A stretch of 6,545 bases of DNA. Origin: an uncultured Clostridia bacterium. GTDB taxonomy: Bacteria > Bacillota > Clostridia > Christensenellales > Borkfalkiaceae. Position 1 is the first letter of the stretch. Every line of letters begins with the position of its first letter. Where the stretch lies: NCBI GenBank assembly GCA_947174955.1, contig CAMWKX010000074.1:1-6545 (forward strand), written 5' to 3'. The translations under genes and the position numbers were made by a program. A model generated the notes under the pieces. That model did no database searches. It was not told the origin of the DNA and saw nothing but the letters and a program-made list of their open reading frames with translations. Below are positions 1-5,432 of the stretch, piece by piece.

Positions 1-426
1 GGTAAGCATATAGCCGCAGTCACTGCCGATGCCGTCGGCAATTTGCTTTAAAGCTTCGAAATCGGTCACTTTATACAGCTTTGCCATAGCGTTTAAAACG
101 CCCGCGACGTCGGCTGACGAACCGCCCAGCCCCGCGCCCATCGGGATATTCTTCCACACGGTAATGTCCGCGCCCGTACTGTCAAACCGCTTTACAAACT
201 CCTCCGCAGCCTTTGCCGCGTTGTTGCTTTCGTGCGGGATAGCCTCGCTTCCTTCGCCGTGCATAGTGATTGAAATCAAGCCGTCCTTACGCTTTTTCGC
301 CGTAATGACGTCGCACAAATCGATACTTGCCACAACGCTGTCTATCATATGATAGCCGCCGCTCACGCCCGCAATATCGAGAGTGAGATTTATTTTGGCA
401 TACGATTTTACGCGCACGGAGTTCAT
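1..426 (-). CDS. ispE: IspE, 4-diphosphocytidyl-2-C-methyl-D-erythritol kinase (N-terminal part)
   Basis: This is a cytoplasmic GHMP-family kinase that phosphorylates CDP-methylerythritol with ATP in the non-mevalonate (MEP) isoprenoid pathway. The first 142 residues are visible and the C-terminal half lies beyond the window edge. The family signatures occur in order: AKINL at residues 10-14 with the substrate-binding lysine K11, GGYH at 23-26, the ATP-binding glycine loop PMGAGLGGSSAD at 95-106, and GSD at 134-136 carrying the presumed catalytic aspartate D136. Many relatives read A/S-D-V-P at the last motif; here the two residues after D136 are C-G, a small departure. The ATG at 426 is chosen because AKINL normally sits about ten residues from the N-terminus and no other start codon fits. 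No Shine-Dalgarno sequence precedes it. A strong promoter lies directly upstream, so leaderless translation is likely. It follows sipL by 75 bp on the same strand. Identification is firm. Confidence 0.95.
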   Translation of the reverse strand, partial: MNSVRVKSYAKINLTLDIAGVSGGYHMIDSVVASIDLCDVITAKKRKDGLISITMHGEGSEAIPHESNNAAKAAEEFVKRFDSTGADITVWKNIPMGAGLGGSSADVAGVLNAMAKLYKVTDFEALKQIADGIGSDCGYMLT

Positions 427-432
427 AGTACG

Positions 433-462
433 ATTATAGCATAACTTAACGCGGGTAGTCAA
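433..462 (-). promoter_or_regulatory. Strong sigma-A-type promoter of ispE, predicted to make a leaderless mRNA
   Basis: Read on the minus strand, TTGACT (462-457) and TATAAT (438-433) are separated by 18 bp, and a TGC triplet just before the -10 makes it an extended -10. The last T of the -10 is only six bases before the ispE ATG, so a start seven bases downstream of the -10 falls at or next to position 426, the A of the ATG. The -35 box lies in the downstream arm of the hairpin that ends sipL, so terminator and promoter share bases. Confidence 0.8.
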
Positions 463-484
463 CCCCAAAGGTCGACTACCCGCG
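450..484 (-). terminator. Hairpin after sipL, probable weak terminator
   Basis: Arms 450-464 and 470-484 form a 15-bp stem around a 5-nt loop. Ten or more of the pairs are an uninterrupted GC-rich block (CGCGGGTAGTC against GACTACCCGCG). The single mismatch on the plus strand (461/473) becomes a G-U pair in the minus-strand transcript, which argues the structure works in the sipL direction. The stem is followed by TTAAGTTAT rather than a solid T-tract, so termination may be incomplete. The structure could also act as a 3' end stabiliser. Confidence 0.6.
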
Positions 485-501
485 CCTCACCGATATTTAA
501 T

Positions 502-1992
502 TTACTGCGCCTTTTTGGCTCTGTACACGATAATTCTTTCCTTGCCCGTCAACGGGAACGCAAGCTCCGAATTGCACGCGGACACCTCCGAAGGCGATTT
601 TTTAAGCTTTTTGGATATATCCCACAGCCCGTCGCCAGCCGCTGGCAGGAATACCGACACCGCGCAGTCGTTGACTTCTACCGCATCGCCCTCTTCAATC
701 TGCGTAAGGTATTTTACCGTGCTCTCCTCGCAGACGCACGCGCTTATTTTCAGCGTGGCTTCCGCTTCCGCTTCACCCTCAGCTTTAAGGCGTACGCTCA
801 CGCCGCTGACGGCAACGTCCCTGTACACCTTCTGTCCGCCCTCCGCAACGCCGTTGAGCACCACGGAGAAGGGCAGATTGACCTCGGTCGACTTAATTTC
901 GCCGCCCTGCTCGTAGATAAGCACGGTATTGACCGCACCTTCGAGACAGCCCGTTTCGTAGTTGTACGCGCACTCCGCCTGAGGCAACGCCGCGGCAAGG
1001 AATTTGCAGTCGTAGCCAAGTTTGCTCTTGGTTGCAGCAAGTCCCGAAACGCGCTCGGTATACACCTTCACGTCCACGCAGCGGGGCATACACTCCTCCG
1101 CGTAGCCCAAAACCACTTCGTTCGTGTCCGAGAAAGCATCCACAGCCGCTTCTTCGCCGTGCTCGTCGGCAAACCAGCCGCTTAAAGAGAGGTTGCACAC
1201 AAAGTTAATCTGGCACCTGCCTCTGTCCTCGTTGACGTTTGCGGTAACGTTCAGGTCGGTAATTTCGGCGTGAGTTGCCGCTCTGCGCCCCGCAGTGGCG
1301 TCGTCGTTAGGCACGGTGCACTTAAAGGGAATTACCCTTTCCAAGCAGACGGGGTTCTGCTCGCGCATTGCAAACAGCGAAAGGTAAATTTCGCCGCTCG
1401 TCTGAATTTCGCCCGTACCGCAGACGGAGGAAAGTACGACCGCCTTTGCGCACGGTATGAGCACGTCGACAACACCGTCGGCGTCGAAGTCGTCCTCGAC
1501 CTCGCTCTCGCCCGTGAAGGTTACGACCGATGAAAAGCTTATCGTTTCCGTCTTGACGAACGCGCCCTCGGCACCGCCTATAAACGTGCGCTCGGAGCGG
1601 GCGTAAACGCTGATATCAGCCGAAATGATTGCGGCTATTACGAAGGACGAACCTTCGCGCTTGACCGTCGTCTTGTCGCAAACTAAATTGCACACGCCGT
1701 TCTGAGCGGGCGCAAGACAGTCGTCGTCGGCAAAGTGCGAGAATTCAGCGCCCTTCTGCATACGGCAGAGCTTGCCGCCCTCGTCGCAGTAGACGATAGT
1801 TAAAATGAGTTTGCCGCTGTAATTGACGCGTCCGGACGATACCTCGCACGCGACCGCGGAAACCTGCGGATATACCGCAATGACCTCCGTTATTTCACTC
1901 GACTGCGGAAATCTGCACTCGACAACGCTCTGACTTTCGATGCGCTTTAAAAGCTTATTACAGCCTTCTTGATTTTGAATGGGTTTCAACAT
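502..1992 (-). CDS. sipL: SipL-like spore morphogenesis protein (SPOCS/DUF3794 repeats + LysM)
   Basis: This 496-residue protein has the architecture of clostridial SipL, which in Clostridioides difficile binds the ATPase SpoIVA through its LysM domain and helps place the coat on the forespore. Three SPOCS-like (DUF3794) segments can be seen by eye, at roughly 33-130, 175-275 and 335-420. Each has the pattern of a beta strand, a GxVxxSGKL/GEIxxSG-type turn, a hydrophobic strand ending in a Y or F, and then a PF or EF motif. A LysM-type domain spans about 446-490, with GDGLWDISKKL followed by an N and a closing strand. There is no signal peptide or membrane helix, which fits mother-cell cytoplasm. 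The ATG at 1992 has AAAGGAG seven bases upstream. It sits between veg and ispE. A sigma-E-like promoter precedes it. The protein is cysteine-rich (about 23 Cys). DUF3794-LysM proteins with other roles exist, so orthology rests on domain order plus neighbourhood. Confidence 0.87.
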   Translation of the reverse strand: MLKPIQNQEGCNKLLKRIESQSVVECRFPQSSEITEVIAVYPQVSAVACEVSSGRVNYSGKLILTIVYCDEGGKLCRMQKGAEFSHFADDDCLAPAQNGVCNLVCDKTTVKREGSSFVIAAIISADISVYARSERTFIGGAEGAFVKTETISFSSVVTFTGESEVEDDFDADGVVDVLIPCAKAVVLSSVCGTGEIQTSGEIYLSLFAMREQNPVCLERVIPFKCTVPNDDATAGRRAATHAEITDLNVTANVNEDRGRCQINFVCNLSLSGWFADEHGEEAAVDAFSDTNEVVLGYAEECMPRCVDVKVYTERVSGLAATKSKLGYDCKFLAAALPQAECAYNYETGCLEGAVNTVLIYEQGGEIKSTEVNLPFSVVLNGVAEGGQKVYRDVAVSGVSVRLKAEGEAEAEATLKISACVCEESTVKYLTQIEEGDAVEVNDCAVSVFLPAAGDGLWDISKKLKKSPSEVSACNSELAFPLTGKERIIVYRAKKAQ

Positions 1993-2019
1993 ATTACAGC
2001 TCCTTTTTGGTTACACGCT

Positions 2020-2048
2020 ATAATATGTTGCGAACGGCTTATTTATGC
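2020..2048 (-). promoter_or_regulatory. Possible sigma-E (mother cell) promoter of sipL
   Basis: On the minus strand GCATAAA (2048-2042), a 14-bp spacer and CATATTAT (2027-2020) resemble the Bacillus sigma-E pattern KMATATT - 14/15 bp - CATACAHT, with about five of seven and six of eight positions matching. No convincing sigma-A -35 fits the same -10. The predicted start lies about 20 bases before the ATG and leaves the AAAGGAG site in the leader. The -35 element overlaps the veg stop codon. The -10 also fits the sigma-K pattern CATANNNTA, but the AC expected upstream is absent. Confidence 0.5.
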
Positions 2049-2294
2049 GCCTTTTTCAGCCAAAGTTATAAATACTTTGCCGCAGAGTATCTCCGAATAG
2101 GAATACGCCGTCTTGCCGAGGAAATTTTTATCGAACGGCTCCACGGTGAATATCGAGGAGTATATACCCGAAAGGGTTGCAGGGAACGTCACAAACTTGT
2201 TGCGCCCTAAATTCAGCTTTACGTTCACCGCCTTTTTGTAGCAGTCCTGTATGTTACGCTTAATGGTATTTATGGTTATTTCCGGTTTAATCAT
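2043..2294 (-). CDS. veg: Veg family protein
   Basis: This 83-residue protein aligns by eye with Bacillus subtilis Veg (86 residues). Shared features are an N-terminal helix beginning I..IK.NI, a GRNK element near residue 30 matching the GRRK of Veg, a G-x-Y-x-S-x-F segment around 43-49 and the hallmark AYSYSEIL around 63-70, followed by a final beta strand. Veg is a small cytoplasmic protein, highly transcribed in B. subtilis and reported there to stimulate biofilm genes by antagonising SinR; its biochemical activity is unsettled. A TTG at 2312 is in frame but would sit almost at the predicted transcription start. The ATG at 2294 is preferred, with a leader of about 22 bases. Its Shine-Dalgarno site is poor: only GGGG, twelve bases upstream. 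Its place just before sipL and ispE matches the B. subtilis veg-sspF-ispE order. Confidence 0.9.
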   Translation of the reverse strand: MIKPEITINTIKRNIQDCYKKAVNVKLNLGRNKFVTFPATLSGIYSSIFTVEPFDKNFLGKTAYSYSEILCGKVFITLAEKGA

Positions 2295-2302
2295 ATTACC
2301 AT
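2291..2302 (-). other. Possible three-codon leader ORF overlapping the veg start
   Basis: An ATG at 2302 opens the frame Met-Val-Ile-stop, whose TGA overlaps the veg ATG as ATGA. The GGGG at 2310-2307 is four bases before this first ATG, a better though short spacing than its twelve bases to the veg ATG. If used, it would deliver ribosomes to veg by termination-reinitiation. Such a short frame can easily occur by chance. Confidence 0.25.
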
Positions 2303-2322
2303 TTTTCCCCAAATCGGTAAAA

Positions 2323-2351
2323 ATTATACTAAAAAAGGGAGGCTGTTGCCT
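2323..2351 (-). promoter_or_regulatory. Promoter of veg embedded in the preceding terminator
   Basis: A perfect TATAAT (2328-2323 on the minus strand) lies 28 bases before the veg ATG. The hexamer 17 bp upstream is AGGCAA (2351-2346), a poor -35 that falls within the terminator stem of the zinc-ribbon gene. Transcription would start near 2316-2318. Activity from so weak a -35 is uncertain. Confidence 0.5.
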
Positions 2352-2357
2352 CCCTTT
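2331..2357 (-). terminator. Rho-independent terminator of the zinc-ribbon gene
   Basis: On the minus strand a 10-bp stem AAAGGGAGGC / GCCTCCCTTT closes on an AACA loop and runs into six T residues, starting 12 bases after the stop codon of the zinc-ribbon gene. This is a textbook intrinsic terminator. Confidence 0.9.
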
Positions 2358-2368
2358 AAAATCCTTAA

Positions 2369-2851
2369 TTAAAACAAATCGTCGTCTTCGTCGTCCTCGT
2401 CCTCATCGTCGTCTTCGATGTCGTCGAGCGAATCGAGATCCTCGTCAAAGAAATCGTCCTCTTCCTCGGCGTATTCCTCTTCTTCCTCCTCGACTTCCGC
2501 AAGCTCTTCGGCGAGCTCATCCTCGTCAAGCGACAAATCTTCGCCGTCGTCGCCGATATAGTTTTTCCACTCCTCGTCCTGCTCGTCGTCAGGCTGAATA
2601 TCGTCCTCGTATTCCGACTGTTTTTTGCACGCCTCGCACATCGTTTCGCCGAAGCGCACGTTGTTTATACCGCAAACGGGGCAAAGCTCCGCAATCTCGT
2701 TTTCCAACTCCTCGTCCAGTTCCTCGTCGTCAAGATCGGCAAACTGCAGTCTGCTGCCCTTCATTTCGGCGATACATACGTCGCAATATTCCTGCTTACC
2801 CTCTATTATGAAATTGAGGTCGCATCTCGGACATTTAATATATTTTGCCAT
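2369..2851 (-). CDS. Two-zinc-ribbon protein with a long acidic tail, function unknown
   Basis: I cannot name a function for this 160-residue protein. Its first half carries two four-cysteine knuckles: C7-x2-C10-x12-C23-x2-C26 and C57-x2-C60-x11-C72-x2-C75. Each is a CPxC pair followed by a CxxC pair, which should bind one zinc ion per site. An acidic linker (39-55) separates them. Residues 79-160 are about 60% Asp/Glu, almost without basic residues, and end in an aspartate-rich run closing with Leu-Phe. There is no signal peptide or membrane segment. By analogy only, zinc ribbons plus an acidic tail occur in proteins that touch RNA polymerase, ribosomes or basic partners, and the delta subunit of RNA polymerase has a comparable tail. 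The ATG at 2851 has GGGGGA upstream. It is monocistronic, with its own promoter and terminator. The tail makes the DNA at 2370-2600 repetitive (TCGTC/CTC), so indels there should be watched for. Confidence 0.85.
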   Translation of the reverse strand: MAKYIKCPRCDLNFIIEGKQEYCDVCIAEMKGSRLQFADLDDEELDEELENEIAELCPVCGINNVRFGETMCEACKKQSEYEDDIQPDDEQDEEWKNYIGDDGEDLSLDEDELAEELAEVEEEEEEYAEEEDDFFDEDLDSLDDIEDDDEDEDDEDDDLF

Positions 2852-2889
2852 ATAAATCCCCCACGTTTATTCATTTCCTTTGCTGTAAC

Positions 2890-2918
2890 ATTATATTAGC
2901 ATTTAAAAAGTTTGTAAA
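2890..2918 (-). promoter_or_regulatory. Sigma-A promoter of the zinc-ribbon gene
   Basis: On the minus strand TTTACA (2918-2913), exactly 17 bp and TATAAT (2895-2890) precede the gene. Transcription is expected near 2883, giving a leader of about 32 bases that holds the GGGGGA ribosome site. The flanks are very AT-rich. It is a near-consensus vegetative promoter, suggesting steady expression. Confidence 0.85.
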
Positions 2919-2972
2919 CTGTTTTAATAAATTATTTTAGCGTTTTTTATAAAAATATTTACTTAAATTCGC

Positions 2973-3008
2973 AAAAAAACGGACAAGCCGATTTTTTCAG
3001 CCTGTCCG
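2973..3008 (-). terminator. Rho-independent terminator of the lipoprotein gene
   Basis: On the minus strand a 12-bp stem with two G-U pairs (arms 3008-2997 and 2991-2980, beginning CGGACAGGC) closes on an A-rich loop and is followed by seven T residues (2979-2973). It starts about 30 bases after the lipoprotein stop codon. Confidence 0.92.
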
Positions 3009-3037
3009 CTTGAATTTTTAATTACAGCCGCGCAATC

Positions 3038-5284
3038 TTACGCGTTTTCACCGTTTCCGTCGCCGTAAACGTCCATATCCTTATCGTCCGTCAAATCGAC
3101 GTTGATAGCTCTGTCTTCGCCGCTTCCGCCCGTCTTTTTGCGCCAGATAAAGAAATATACGAGTATTACGCCGCCGCCGATTACCAGCATACAGCCTTCG
3201 GTAATGCCGAGAACCGTGCCTACCTTGCCGCCCGTCGAGAGCTTATCCCACCACGTCGACGTGTCGACTACGGGATATTTCTCCATATAATCGCTCTTGA
3301 AATGTTCTCTGAGCGCGTTACGGTCGTCTTCCGTCATTCTTCCGACTACCGAGTAGTAGTACTCACGGGAGTTGGCGTAAACCCTTTCGCCGTTGACTAT
3401 TTTGCTGTTTCCCTCTTCCTGGTACTCTCCCCAGTCGTCGCCTGCGGCTGCCGCAAACTCCTTGTAAATCTTTACGGAAGCTTCGGAGTAAACGTACTCC
3501 TTATCCTTGCCTTCGATATCCACGTATGCGTTGACAAGCTTATCGATATAATCAACGTCACCGGTATAGAACAGATATTTGAGCGCGTTCGACAGATGTG
3601 CGTACGCCTTCGTGCCGTCGGCGTTTTCCTTTTCGTCGTACTCCTCTATCTTTTCGGTAACCGCCTTATACTTCTTGTTCAACTCGTCGATTTCCGTATT
3701 CGACATTATGCCGTCTTCGCCTTTAAGGTCGCACACCATAACGTAGTTGAAGTGTTCCATTGCGTCCGTTTCGCTTGCAAAGAACAGCTTGTCGCCTACG
3801 AATTCGGGCTTGTACCAGTCGCTGCACGCGTCCAAATCGAGGATTTTAACCGTCTTATAAGTCAGTTCGGGTTCCGACGTTGTGGGCAGTTTGGAGTAAT
3901 TTTCTTCCGTACCGTCAATCGCAACCCTGTTAATCGTGTAGCCGTTGCCGCCGGTAACCGAATAGTACAAATAGGTATGGTCGCCTTCCTCTGCGATTTT
4001 GAGCATATTGCCTGCCGAGTCTTCGGTCACGTATAACGCGTCGCCTATCTTGCCGTCCTCTATCTTGCTCTTGGTAACGCCGCTGCCCGTCGCGTTGATT
4101 GCGTAAAGGTCGCCGTCGAGAGTTACGTACTCGTATTCGGTGGTAACGTTGCTGTTGACAAGCACGTCCTGCTCGCCGATTTTTTCCATAGCGTCCCAGC
4201 TGTCGTCAACCTTGCCGTCGTTATCAGTGTCGATATCTGCGGTTTTAAGAGTGTGGAAGGTAACGTTATTGTCGTTCGTCTGGCGCGTGTAGTAAAGCTT
4301 GCCGTCCTTGTACCACTTGAGAGTAAATTTAAGGTCTGCGTTTGTTACCTCGTACTTCTTATCGGAGTTGTACGCATAGTTAAACTGGTTGACGTCGCCC
4401 GAGTTGTATCTGAGCGTGCTTATACCGTCGAAAACGTACGAGCCGTAGTTGATATACCTGGTATCGCCCGCGTCAGACAAATCGTATTCGCGGGGAGTAC
4501 TTGCGTCCGCTCTTACCATATAGAGCTGGTTGTATTCGTAGTTGGTGCCGCCGAGATACTGGGGCACGTTCATCGTGTAGTAAACGTAGGGGTTAGTCGC
4601 GTCGACCGTGTCGAACTTATAATCCGCAACATTATATGCAATAATCGTGTTCTTGCCCGTCGAGCAGTTTACCGAGTGAACGTTGGTTGCCGACGTGCCG
4701 TAAAGGTTCTCCGCAACAGCGTACAGAATATACACGTCGCCGCCCTCGGTCGGCTGTACGAAGCGGTAATCCACGCTGAGGGTTTCCGTGCTCCACAGAG
4801 CGCCGCTCGTATCCGAGCCGTCAAGCTTGGTGCGCTTGAATTCGAGAACGTTGTTCAATACCACGCCATTGGAGTTCTTGTCCGTCGAGGGCGTGGTGTA
4901 ATAGATATAGCCGCCGTAAATATAGATACCCGCGTTGAGGTTGCCCGAGTCGGCGTAGACCGCAGAGGGTACGACCGTCTGCGTATTGGCGTAAGCGCCC
5001 GCAGCAAGATCGGTCTTCTTTAATCTCTGAACCGAACCCTTTAAAACAGAGCCGAAGGTGTTGTAATCCTTGTTGGAAACCTTGCCGTTGATAAAATAGA
5101 CGTAGCCGTCGCTGTCGCCGCCCGTCTCGACGAGGAAGCCGCCGTTGGAGCTGACCGTCGTAGAAGTATCCTTATCGCCGCTCACTCCGCCCCATTTAGT
5201 TTTGCAGGCAGGCAGAAAAGCAATGGAAGCTGCGGAAATTGCCGCAACCGCCGCGCATATAATTTTAGTAAACCGTTTACTCAT
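3038..5284 (-). CDS. Large surface lipoprotein with C-terminal membrane helix, function unknown
   Basis: I do not recognise a characterised family for this 748-residue protein. The ATG at 5284 is chosen because GGAG lies five bases upstream and it puts a lipoprotein signal at the very N-terminus: MSKR, a hydrophobic stretch, then lipobox LPAC with the lipidated C27. An in-frame ATG 12 codons earlier falls inside a leader hairpin and is unlikely. Residues about 40-520 are rich in Tyr, Gly, Asn and Asp, with recurring short strands such as YVYFING, YIYGGYIYYTT, KLYYTRQ and TYLYYSV. This suggests a beta-propeller or similar repeated beta fold, as in DUF5050-like surface proteins. A DxDxDG calcium-type loop occurs at 352-361. 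Residues about 525-675 look helical. A membrane helix at about 688-714 is followed by RKK and a 30-residue acidic tail, so the C-terminus should face the cytoplasm. It is thus held to the membrane at both ends. It has its own promoter and terminator. Confidence 0.88.
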   Translation of the reverse strand: MSKRFTKIICAAVAAISAASIAFLPACKTKWGGVSGDKDTSTTVSSNGGFLVETGGDSDGYVYFINGKVSNKDYNTFGSVLKGSVQRLKKTDLAAGAYANTQTVVPSAVYADSGNLNAGIYIYGGYIYYTTPSTDKNSNGVVLNNVLEFKRTKLDGSDTSGALWSTETLSVDYRFVQPTEGGDVYILYAVAENLYGTSATNVHSVNCSTGKNTIIAYNVADYKFDTVDATNPYVYYTMNVPQYLGGTNYEYNQLYMVRADASTPREYDLSDAGDTRYINYGSYVFDGISTLRYNSGDVNQFNYAYNSDKKYEVTNADLKFTLKWYKDGKLYYTRQTNDNNVTFHTLKTADIDTDNDGKVDDSWDAMEKIGEQDVLVNSNVTTEYEYVTLDGDLYAINATGSGVTKSKIEDGKIGDALYVTEDSAGNMLKIAEEGDHTYLYYSVTGGNGYTINRVAIDGTEENYSKLPTTSEPELTYKTVKILDLDACSDWYKPEFVGDKLFFASETDAMEHFNYVMVCDLKGEDGIMSNTEIDELNKKYKAVTEKIEEYDEKENADGTKAYAHLSNALKYLFYTGDVDYIDKLVNAYVDIEGKDKEYVYSEASVKIYKEFAAAAGDDWGEYQEEGNSKIVNGERVYANSREYYYSVVGRMTEDDRNALREHFKSDYMEKYPVVDTSTWWDKLSTGGKVGTVLGITEGCMLVIGGGVILVYFFIWRKKTGGSGEDRAINVDLTDDKDMDVYGDGNGENA

Positions 5285-5298
5285 AAAATCTCCGTCAA

Positions 5299-5319
5299 TG
5301 CCGCCGCTTTCCGGCGGCA
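5299..5319 (-). other. GC-rich hairpin in the leader of the lipoprotein mRNA
   Basis: The perfect inverted repeat TGCCGCCG / CGGCGGCA, with a five-base GAAAG loop in the transcript, ends a few bases before the GGAG ribosome site of the lipoprotein gene. There is no following T-tract, so it is not a terminator. It may stabilise the mRNA 5' end or modulate ribosome access. Confidence 0.6.
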
Positions 5320-5352
5320 CGCAAAAAGATGGTTTTACACCTATACCAAATA

Positions 5353-5381
5353 ATTATACAACAACGATAAAGTTTACGCAA
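5353..5381 (-). promoter_or_regulatory. Promoter of the lipoprotein gene
   Basis: On the minus strand a perfect TATAAT (5358-5353) has TTGCGT (5381-5376) 17 bp upstream; the -35 matches only its TTG half. Transcription near 5346 gives a leader of about 60 bases that includes the GC-rich hairpin and the GGAG site. An opposing, weaker candidate for the plus-strand small gene (TTTACA at 5334-5339, TATACA at 5355-5360, 15 bp apart) overlaps it. Confidence 0.65.
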
Positions 5382-5417
5382 TAAAAAACGGCTGAATTTA
5401 GATAAAAATTACGGTAA

Positions 5418-5422
5418 AGGAG
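5418..5422 (+). promoter_or_regulatory. Ribosome binding site without a canonical start codon downstream
   Basis: AAAGGAG at 5416-5422 is as good a Shine-Dalgarno site as that of sipL in this window. No ATG, GTG or TTG follows in any usable position. In the open frame the codons after it are ATT (5424), AAT, TTT (5430) and ACG (5433), at spacings of 1, 4, 7 and 10 bases from GGAG. A TAA at 5415-5417 closes the same frame immediately upstream, so translation cannot come from further back. Confidence 0.6.
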
Positions 5423-5432
5423 AATTAATTTT

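Noticed and set aside
2295..2312. TTG at 2312 as the veg start, giving 89 residues
   Set aside because: It lies within a few bases of the predicted transcription start, has no ribosome site, and the six extra residues have no match in Veg; the ATG at 2294 gives the family length.
2370..2600. TCGTC/CTC-rich tract as a possible DNA repeat or microsatellite element
   Set aside because: The periodicity is three bases and in frame with the acidic tail, so it is explained by Asp and Glu codons.
2251..2811. Plus-strand open frame of 186 residues rich in Arg and Pro
   Set aside because: It is the complement of the Asp/Glu codon repeats of the acidic zinc-ribbon protein, and its start lies inside veg.
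3302..5023. Long plus-strand open frames opposite the lipoprotein gene (3302-4036, 4253-5023)
   Set aside because: They are Val/Arg-rich mirror frames created by the codon bias of the lipoprotein gene; no ribosome sites or domains.
5285..5320. N-terminal extension of the lipoprotein by 12 residues from an ATG at 5320
   Set aside because: That ATG would sit in the leader hairpin, has no ribosome site, and would place charged and Pro/Gly residues before the signal peptide.
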